Part shown: positions 1 to 5,981 of the stretch, in pieces
Position numbering within the stretch: the first letter of the stretch is position 1
How the letters are laid out: each line of letters starts with the position of its first letter
Source: Rhodospirillales bacterium
GTDB taxonomy: Bacteria; Pseudomonadota; Alphaproteobacteria; Rhodospirillales; JAPHTL01
DNA: 12,820 nucleotides
Direction: 5' to 3'
Assembly (NCBI GenBank): GCA_026193355.1
Contig: JAPHTL010000322.1
Location: forward strand, 1 to 12,820
Notes under the pieces: model-generated
Told to the model about the DNA's origin: nothing
The model's input: only the letters and a program-made list of their open reading frames with translations
Databases searched by the model: none
Made by a program: the position numbers and the translations under genes

Positions 1-276
1 CCCACGGCGGAAACCGAGGTGTTTTGCTGGACCCTTGCCGAATCGCAGGCTTGCGGGCTGCCTGCCGTCGCCCGCACGAAGGGGTCGGCGGCGGAACATG
101 TCCGAAATGGCCAGACCGGCTTCCTGGTGCCCGACGACACCGCCTTCGCCAACGTCACTGTCCATCTGCTGACCAACGAAGGGGCGCGGAACAGCATGCG
201 CCGCGATGCCCTGACATTGCAGAAGGCGCGAAGCTGGGATGTCGTGGCGGCGGACTTCGAGACGATATGGCGTTAA
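1..276 (+). CDS. Glycosyltransferase family 4, C-terminal fragment (5' end outside window)
   Basis: The reading frame is open from base 1 and ends with TAA at 274-276, so only the last 91 residues of the gene are present. The visible part is the end of the GT-B nucleotide-sugar-binding domain of a GT4 (GT1-like) glycosyltransferase. The EX7E motif is clear: EVFCWTLAE, near residues 6-14 of the fragment. It is followed by the usual ACGLPAVA and G-x-TGFLVPDD segments that close the donor site. Family knowledge says such enzymes transfer a sugar from a nucleotide donor to a growing glycan on the cytoplasmic face of the inner membrane. An internal GTG at position 19 is not the real start, because homology runs through it. 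The next glycosyltransferase starts 10 bases after the stop, so this gene is probably part of the same operon. Donor and acceptor cannot be told from the fragment. Confidence 0.88.
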   Translation, partial: PTAETEVFCWTLAESQACGLPAVARTKGSAAEHVRNGQTGFLVPDDTAFANVTVHLLTNEGARNSMRRDALTLQKARSWDVVAADFETIWR

Positions 277-286
277 TGTAACGGCC

Positions 287-1252
287 ATGAAAATTCTGTT
301 CATCACCTATACGCGGATCGGGGATGCGGTGCTGTCGACGGGCATCCTTTCCCATCTGGTCGAACAAAATCCCGGCGCGCGCGTAACGGTTGCCTGCGGT
401 CCTGCCGCCGCGCCCCTGTTCGGGCCGATGCCGGGGGTCGAGCGTGTAATGGTGATGCGCAAACAAAAGCGCGCCGGGCATTGGCTCAGGCTTTGGAAAG
501 ATTGTGTGGGACAATGGTGGGACTTGATCGTCGACCTGCGTGGTTCTGCGATGGCCTATATTCTTCCTGCCCTGCGCCGTCGTGTCCTCAGAGGAGACAA
601 CGGCGAACATCGGGTCGTGCGCCTTGGTCGCCTGCTGGATCTTGATCCACCTCCTGCGCCGCGACTGTGGACGGCGACGGCGCATGACGAACTGGCGCAA
701 TCCCTGATCGCCGACGGCCCGCCGGTGCTGGCCATCGGGCCGACCGCCAACTGGCGGGGAAAGGAATGGCGCGCCGGGAATTTTATCGAATTGATCGCGC
801 GACTGACGGCGGCGGAAGGTATTCTTCCCGGCGCCCGTGTCGCCATCTTCGGCGGACCGGGTGAACGATCTGCGGCGAAGGCGGTAATCGATTCCATCCC
901 TGCCGGGCAGCGTGTCGATCTTGTGGGTCGGATAGACCTTCCGACGGTGACCGCCTGCCTTCGGCGTTGCGCCCTTTACGTGGGGAACGATTCGGGGTTG
1001 ATGCACATGGCGGCGGCGTCCGGCATCCCGACCCTTGGCCTGTTTGGCCCCAGTCGAACGGAGCATTACGCGCCCTGGGGCGAGAATGGCGCTTTTGTGC
1101 AAACCACCGTGCCGTTCAACGATATTTTCGGTGAGGATTCGTCCCTGTTCGATCACAGGGCGACAGATACCCTGATGGACAGCCTGAGCGTCGACATGGC
1201 GGAGAAGGCCGCGCATGACCTTTGGACGCGGGTGCGGGGGACGGGAACATGA
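287..1252 (+). CDS. Glycosyltransferase family 9 (heptosyltransferase-like)
   Basis: A 321-residue GT-B enzyme of the ADP-heptose:LPS heptosyltransferase family, close to the usual length. The N-terminus MKILFITYTRIGDAVLSTG carries the GT9 signature R-x-GD; Asp13 falls where WaaC-type enzymes have their catalytic acid. The C-terminal donor-binding half contains GNDSGLMHMAAASG (about 233-246) and GLFGPSRTEHYAPWG, both typical of the family. I chose the ATG at 287, not the in-frame upstream ATG at 239, because homology starts there and the longer form would overlap the preceding gene. The likely role is transfer of a heptose or related sugar during inner-core lipopolysaccharide assembly at the cytoplasmic face of the inner membrane. 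Which heptosyltransferase step it performs, or whether it uses another sugar, cannot be decided. The stop codon overlaps the start of the next gene (ATGA). Confidence 0.9.
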   Translation: MKILFITYTRIGDAVLSTGILSHLVEQNPGARVTVACGPAAAPLFGPMPGVERVMVMRKQKRAGHWLRLWKDCVGQWWDLIVDLRGSAMAYILPALRRRVLRGDNGEHRVVRLGRLLDLDPPPAPRLWTATAHDELAQSLIADGPPVLAIGPTANWRGKEWRAGNFIELIARLTAAEGILPGARVAIFGGPGERSAAKAVIDSIPAGQRVDLVGRIDLPTVTACLRRCALYVGNDSGLMHMAAASGIPTLGLFGPSRTEHYAPWGENGAFVQTTVPFNDIFGEDSSLFDHRATDTLMDSLSVDMAEKAAHDLWTRVRGTGT

Positions 1253-2013
1253 TGAGCAGGCAGAAAACCCTCTCCGCCCTTGTCGTGGCGCACAATGAAG
1301 AGGGGCAGTTGGCGGATTGCCTTGATCGCCTTTCCTTTGTCGATGAAATCGTTGTTGTTCTCGATAAATGCACAGATGGCACGAAGGCCATTGCCGAACG
1401 CTTTACGGATCGCATTCTCGAAGGGGCATGGGATATCGAAGGGGACAGGCGTAACGCGGGAATCGATTTCTGCTCGGGCGACTGGATCTTGGAGGTTGAT
1501 GCTGACGAACGGGTTCCCGAAGCGCTGGCGCGTGAAATCCGCGACGTGATCGCCACGACGATGGCCGATTGGCACGAAATCCTGGTCGATAACTATATCG
1601 GGGATCACCTCGTACGCTGGGGCTGGGGCGCTTCGTTCGGCAAGGCCGCCTATCCGGGCCTGTTCCGCAAGGGCGCCAAACGGTGGGGCGATCAGCGTGT
1701 CCACCCAAGCCTGCAGTGGTCGGGGCGCAAGGGGGAAATGCTCACCAGCCGTCTGGACCATTATGTGGATGAAAACATTTCCGCGATGATCCGTCGTTTC
1801 GACAACTACACAACGCAAAGGGCCCGGGACCTGCGCGACAGCGGGCAGGTTGGAACCTTCGCCCGCAACCTGCTTCGCCTGTTCACCCGTTTTTTCAAAT
1901 GCTATGTGCGGCGCAAGGGGTACAGGGAAGGGGGGTACGGTTTTCTGATCGCCCTGTTCGCCGGACTCTATCCGCTGGTGTCGCACCTCAAGGCCAGATT
2001 AGAGGACAACTGA
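1249..2013 (+). CDS. Glycosyltransferase family 2, WaaE/KdtX-like
   Basis: A 254-residue GT-A fold enzyme. The N-terminal LSALVVAHNEEGQLADCL and VVVLDKCTDGT are the GT2 nucleotide-binding strands, and VDADERV (Asp84-x-Asp86) is the metal-binding DxD motif. The length and the motif spacing resemble WaaE/KdtX-type lipopolysaccharide-core enzymes, known in enterobacteria as glucosyltransferases acting on inner-core heptose. The acceptor here is inferred only from family and context. The C-terminus (about residues 225-250) is hydrophobic and basic and may sit against the membrane. The start is the ATG at 1249, which forms an ATGA overlap with the upstream stop; a second ATG follows directly at 1252, and GGGGGAC lies just upstream. 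The stop at 2011-2013 shares one base with the next start. Confidence 0.88.
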   Translation: MMSRQKTLSALVVAHNEEGQLADCLDRLSFVDEIVVVLDKCTDGTKAIAERFTDRILEGAWDIEGDRRNAGIDFCSGDWILEVDADERVPEALAREIRDVIATTMADWHEILVDNYIGDHLVRWGWGASFGKAAYPGLFRKGAKRWGDQRVHPSLQWSGRKGEMLTSRLDHYVDENISAMIRRFDNYTTQRARDLRDSGQVGTFARNLLRLFTRFFKCYVRRKGYREGGYGFLIALFAGLYPLVSHLKARLEDN

Positions 2014-3047
2014 TGGCGCGCATCGTTATTGCAGATGACGGCATCCGTTTCGATGGCCGGACGTTGCGCGAGCGCCCCTTGGGCGGGGTGGAATCCTCGG
2101 TTGTCGCGCTGGCCGAGGAACTGGCCCGGCGTGGGCATGAGGTCATGGTCCGCAATATGTGTGAAAAACCCATACACCATGAAGGCGTGGACTGGGCCCC
2201 TCTGGCCGGTGGGCTGCCTGACAAGGCGGACCTCTACATCGCCAATCGGGGTGACAGACTCCTTAACCTGATGCCCGGCGCGCGGCGCACGGCCTTCTGG
2301 ATCCACAATCCGGCGCGCTATCTGCTGAAGTGGCGTTATTTGTCGAAGCTATGGCGGGTGCGGCCGGTGATCGTCTTCATCGGCGAGTATCACGCGACCA
2401 CATGCCCCGGATGGGTGCCGGATGGTGGCCGTGCGATTATCCCCTATGGCATTCCAGATTTGTTCCGCAAAGCCCCCCCTGCGACAACCCTTCCTGCGCC
2501 GCGAGCGATTTTTACCTCAAACCCCTTGCGAGGCCTCGACTGGCTGCTTGATATATGGGAGAAGGCGATCAGGCCGCAGGCGCCGGATTCGGAGCTTCAT
2601 GTCTTCTCGGGACCACAGACCTACGGGTCGGTTGGCGATGACAAGGCGGCGGCGATGAAAGCGGTTCTCGATCGGGCGGCGGCAATGGCGGATTATGGCG
2701 TGGTTCTGCGTGGTCCGGTGCCAAAGGAAAGCCTGGTGGACGAGCTTCGGTCCGCGCGTGTGATGCTTTACCGCAGTGACATAAACGAAACATTCTGTCT
2801 GGCGCTGGGCGAGGCCCAGGCGATGGGTGTTCCCTGTGTCGTGCAGAACATCGGCTCGGCGGGCGAGCGTGTCATGGACGGTGTAACCGGCTCGGTCGTC
2901 GATAACGATGCCGATTTTGCAGCCGCTTCTGTCGCGCTTTTGTCGGATGAGGGATTATGGATGAGCCGCCACCGGGCGGCGCTTGAAAAACAGCGGGTGT
3001 GGGGCTGGCCGGATGCCGCCGCCGCCTTTGAAAGGTTGATCGACTGA
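2013..3047 (+). CDS. Glycosyltransferase family 4
   Basis: A 344-residue GT-B retaining glycosyltransferase. The N-terminal Rossmann half opens with MARIVIADDG and has the acceptor-side loop ERPLGGVESSVVALAEELA (about 20-38). The C-terminal half carries the EX7E motif ETFCLALGE (259-267), followed by AMGVPCVV and a Gly/Val-rich loop. The ATG at 2013 overlaps the previous stop codon as TGATG; upstream in-frame ATGs from 1899 would lie inside the GT2 gene and add a tail with no homology. The enzyme probably adds a hexose or similar sugar to the polysaccharide made by this cluster, on the cytoplasmic side. It resembles, as a family match only, GT4 enzymes I associate with Rhodospirillales glycan clusters. 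Substrate specificity is not readable from the sequence. Confidence 0.87.
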   Translation: MARIVIADDGIRFDGRTLRERPLGGVESSVVALAEELARRGHEVMVRNMCEKPIHHEGVDWAPLAGGLPDKADLYIANRGDRLLNLMPGARRTAFWIHNPARYLLKWRYLSKLWRVRPVIVFIGEYHATTCPGWVPDGGRAIIPYGIPDLFRKAPPATTLPAPRAIFTSNPLRGLDWLLDIWEKAIRPQAPDSELHVFSGPQTYGSVGDDKAAAMKAVLDRAAAMADYGVVLRGPVPKESLVDELRSARVMLYRSDINETFCLALGEAQAMGVPCVVQNIGSAGERVMDGVTGSVVDNDADFAAASVALLSDEGLWMSRHRAALEKQRVWGWPDAAAAFERLID

Positions 3048-4084
3048 TGCGCGATCTTCAGGCCATGGCAGGCGCCGAATACGGCGGCGCCGAGGCGTTT
3101 TTCGCACGACTGGCCGTCGCCCTCAACAGGACAGCGTTAGAGCAACGCGTCCTGATCCGGGAAAATCCGGCGCGCGCGGCGTTCCTGAAACAGGGGGGGA
3201 TCGACCCTGTGCAACTCCGCTTCGGTGGCGGGCTTGATTTCATGACACCGCTGAAGATGAAGCGGGAGATCAACTCGTTCAAACCCGATGTGGTCATGAC
3301 CTGGATGAACCGGGCGACGAAAATGTGTCCAAAGGGCGATTTCGTTCATGTCGCGCGGCTGGGGGGGTATTACGACCTCAAATACTATCGCCGCTGCGAC
3401 CATCTGATCGGCAACACCGAGGACATCGTTGATTATCTGGTGCGTGAGGGATGGCCGAAGGAACGCGCCCACTACCTTCCGAACTTCGTTAGCGCCGAGC
3501 GGGCGGACCCGCTTCCCCGAAAGGCCTATTATACGCCAAAGAGCGCGAAGCTGATCCTCGGGCTTGGGCGATTGCACGAAAACAAGGCCTTCGATGTTTT
3601 GCTGAAGGCCGTCGCGCGGCTTCCCGATGTTTATCTGTGGCTGGCGGGGGACGGGCCCCTGCGTGGGGCTCTGGAAGCCCAGGCCGAAAAGCTTGGGATC
3701 AAACCCCGTGTTCGTTTCCTTGGATGGCGGGACGATACGGCTGCCCTTTTCGCTGCGGCGGATGTTTTTGTTTGCCCTTCGCGCCACGAACCGCTGGGCA
3801 ACGTGGTGATTGAAGGCTGGGCGCAGGGTATACCCGTCGTCGCCGCCGATTCCCTGGGGCCTGGCACGCTGATCGATCATGGCGACAATGGTTTCCTGAC
3901 GCCGGTGGACGATGACGGGGCTCTTGCTGCGGCGATACAATGGTTGATCGCCAACCCCAATGATGCGGCCCTTATGGCGCGTCGTGGGTATGAGACCTAT
4001 CAGGACCGGTTCACGGAAGAGAAGGTGGTCTCCGCCTATCTGGCGTTTTTCGAAAAAATTACGGGAGGCAAGGCGCAGGACTGA
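3047..4084 (+). CDS. Glycosyltransferase family 4 (second of the pair)
   Basis: A 345-residue GT4 enzyme. The N-terminus is very short before the glycine loop: AGAEYGGAEAFFARL starts at residue 8, so the first beta strand is barely preceded by other residues. The C-terminal half contains LGLGRLHENKAFDVLL (the common start of the donor domain), LAGDGPLR, and the EX7E motif EPLGNVVIE (248-256), followed by GIPVVAADSLGPG. All expected GT4 elements are present, so the enzyme should be active. The start ATG overlaps the preceding stop as TGATG, and its own stop overlaps the next start in the same way, which argues for translational coupling. The likely role is addition of one sugar to the surface glycan. 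It is not a recent duplicate of the gene before it: the two share family motifs but little else by eye. Confidence 0.87.
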   Translation: MRDLQAMAGAEYGGAEAFFARLAVALNRTALEQRVLIRENPARAAFLKQGGIDPVQLRFGGGLDFMTPLKMKREINSFKPDVVMTWMNRATKMCPKGDFVHVARLGGYYDLKYYRRCDHLIGNTEDIVDYLVREGWPKERAHYLPNFVSAERADPLPRKAYYTPKSAKLILGLGRLHENKAFDVLLKAVARLPDVYLWLAGDGPLRGALEAQAEKLGIKPRVRFLGWRDDTAALFAAADVFVCPSRHEPLGNVVIEGWAQGIPVVAADSLGPGTLIDHGDNGFLTPVDDDGALAAAIQWLIANPNDAALMARRGYETYQDRFTEEKVVSAYLAFFEKITGGKAQD

Positions 4085-5865
4085 TGTGCGGCATCGCCGG
4101 GATCATGACACTCGATGGGACGCCCCCTGCGGCGGCGGCCATTGATGCCATGGCCCGGTCTTTGGCCCATCGCGGGCCCGACGGTGAAGGGCGGCATTTC
4201 GCTTCGGATGTCGGGTTTGCCCATAATCGTCTGGCCATCATCGATCTGGAAACGGGCGATCAACCCCTCCGCGATCCAAACGGTGCTGCCCTCGTCGCCA
4301 ACGGCGAGATCTATAACCACGTGGAATTGCGTGCGTCGCTTTCGGATGAGGCCTTCGCCACTCGCTCGGACTGCGAACCGCCTCTGGCCCTCTATCGACG
4401 CGAGGGGGCATCTTTCGTCAATCGTCTGCGCGGCATGTATGCGCTGGCGCTTCACGATCCGAAACAGGACATTCTGCTGCTGGCCCGCGATCCCTTTGGG
4501 ATAAAACCCCTTTATTATGCGGAAACGTCACGCGGTTTGCTGTTCGCTTCGGAACCCCAGGCGATCAACGCATCCGGCCTTGTTCCGCCCGCCGTACGAC
4601 CGGCGGTGCGGGGGCAGCTTCTTCAGCTTCAGTTCACCACCGGACGGGAAACGATCTTTGAGGGGATCGAGCGGGTGCTGCCGGGAGAAACCCTGATCGT
4701 CAAGGGTGGGCGGATCATACGCCGGCATCGCATCAAGGCCTTGCCGGACGGCGGTCCCGAACAATTGTCGGAGGACGACGCTCTTGATCGTCTGGAAACG
4801 GCCCTGCGCGACAGTGTAGACATGCACCAGCGATCCGATGTGCCTTACGGCATGTTTCTTTCCGGCGGCATCGATTCCACGGCCGTTCTTTCGATGATGG
4901 CCGAATTGAACGAAAGGCCGGTGCGGGCCTTCACGATTGGCTTTCCGGGGGCGGGTGTCCACGATGAACGCGCACAGGCCAGGTCGGTCGCGCGTTCCCT
5001 CGGCGCAGAGCATGAGGAAATCTCCTTCACCGAGGATGATTTCTGGGCGCTTCTGCCACGTGTCGCCGCCGCCATGGACGATCCAGCCGCTGATTACGCA
5101 ACCCTGCCAACGTTCCGGTTGGCCGAGGTGGCGTCAACTGAACTCAAGGTGATCTTGTCAGGTGAGGGCGGCGACGAGTTGTTCGGCGGATATGGGCGGT
5201 ATAGAAGCGCCATGCGGCCCCGTCTTCTGGGCGGGCGACCAATGCGGCGGCGCGGCACCTTCGACGGGCTTGGTGTCCTGCGCGACGATCAGGCTGGCTG
5301 GCGTGGCGGAATAGCGGCGGCGGAAGCCGCGCAGAAGGGAACGGGCCGCAGTCGTCTGCAAGCGGCGCAGGCGGTCGATTGCGCCGACTGGCTGCCCAAC
5401 GACCTCCTGACCAAGCTGGACCGGTGCCTTATGGCGCATGGCATGGAGGGTCGCGTTCCCTTCCTTGATCCCGTCGTTGCCGAGGCGGCTTTTCGTTTGC
5501 CCGATCGGCTGAAGGTCAGGGATGGGCTGGGCAAATGGATCTTGCGGCGCTGGCTGGCTCTGCGTGTGGCGGATTCGGGACCATTCGCGCGCAAGAAGGG
5601 ATTTACCGTCCCGGTCGAGGAATGGATTGCGGCGCAAGGCGCACGTCTTGGGCCAATGGTCGCGGGGATGCCGGGAATCTCGGAAATCTGCGCCCCCGAC
5701 GCCGTCCTTGCGTTGTTTGCGACCCTTGCCGAAGGGCGTGGCGACATGCGCAGGGCCGGATTCGCCGCCTGGACCCTACTATTCTATGCGTTATGGCATC
5801 GGCGACACATTCTCGGGCGATTGCCGGAAGGTGACGCCTTTGAGACGCTCTCCGCCGCTGTTTGA
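4084..5865 (+). CDS. asnB: Asparagine-synthase-family glutamine amidotransferase (AsnB-like)
   Basis: A 593-residue two-domain enzyme. The N-terminal class II glutaminase domain begins MCGIAGIM, so Cys2 becomes the nucleophile after Met removal. It also has AHRGPDGEG (28-36), NGEIYNH (73-79) and RDPFGIKPLYY (135-145). The C-terminal ATP-pyrophosphatase domain has the PP-loop SGGIDST (260-266), SGEGGDE (359-365), and DRCLMAHGMEGRVPFLD near 446-462. All key motifs are present, so it should hydrolyse glutamine and use the ammonia to form an amide through an acyl-adenylate. Family members make asparagine, but those inside polysaccharide clusters are often assigned to amidation of sugar acids; that role is inferred here from its place as the last gene of five glycan genes. 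The start overlaps the upstream stop (TGATG). The gene symbol is a family label and does not claim that asparagine is the product. Confidence 0.9.
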   Translation: MCGIAGIMTLDGTPPAAAAIDAMARSLAHRGPDGEGRHFASDVGFAHNRLAIIDLETGDQPLRDPNGAALVANGEIYNHVELRASLSDEAFATRSDCEPPLALYRREGASFVNRLRGMYALALHDPKQDILLLARDPFGIKPLYYAETSRGLLFASEPQAINASGLVPPAVRPAVRGQLLQLQFTTGRETIFEGIERVLPGETLIVKGGRIIRRHRIKALPDGGPEQLSEDDALDRLETALRDSVDMHQRSDVPYGMFLSGGIDSTAVLSMMAELNERPVRAFTIGFPGAGVHDERAQARSVARSLGAEHEEISFTEDDFWALLPRVAAAMDDPAADYATLPTFRLAEVASTELKVILSGEGGDELFGGYGRYRSAMRPRLLGGRPMRRRGTFDGLGVLRDDQAGWRGGIAAAEAAQKGTGRSRLQAAQAVDCADWLPNDLLTKLDRCLMAHGMEGRVPFLDPVVAEAAFRLPDRLKVRDGLGKWILRRWLALRVADSGPFARKKGFTVPVEEWIAAQGARLGPMVAGMPGISEICAPDAVLALFATLAEGRGDMRRAGFAAWTLLFYALWHRRHILGRLPEGDAFETLSAAV

Positions 5866-5869
5866 TCGG

Positions 5870-5900
5870 CCTGTCTGACGCAATGACGGGGTTTTGTCTT
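5870..5900 (+). terminator. Weak intrinsic terminator candidate after the glycan operon
   Basis: CCTGTC (5870-5875) can pair with GACGGG (5885-5890) in a 6-bp stem with one G-U pair and a 9-base loop. GTTTTGTCTT follows at 5891-5900. It sits 4 bases after the amidotransferase stop, where a terminator would be expected. The stem is short and the T tract is interrupted, so partial read-through is plausible. Confidence 0.38.
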
Positions 5901-5974
5901 GGCGCACATCCCTTTAATCCAATAACGTATAGGCGCAGGACGGCATAATCGTATCGGCGGAGACGGGATAGGGG
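5901..5974 (+). promoter_or_regulatory. Leader of the hemerythrin gene: AT-richer stretch and ribosome binding site
   Basis: This part of the 116-base gap between the glycan operon and the hemerythrin gene holds -10-like hexamers TTTAAT (5913-5918), TATAGG (5928-5933) and CATAAT (5944-5949). None has a convincing TTGACA-like partner at 16-18 bases. AGGGG at 5970-5974 lies 7 bases before the ATG and is the probable ribosome binding site, supporting the start at 5982. A promoter is likely here if the upstream hairpin terminates transcription, but its exact position cannot be fixed. Confidence 0.3.
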
Positions 5975-5981
5975 TCTACGG

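Noticed and set aside
155..1216. A 353-codon minus-strand open frame opposite the GT9 gene
   Set aside because: It is a compositional shadow rich in Arg and Pro with no domain. The GT9 motifs on the plus strand are clear.
3137..3940. A 267-codon minus-strand open frame opposite the second GT4 gene
   Set aside because: The plus-strand frame carries the complete GT4 motif set. The antisense translation has no recognisable family.
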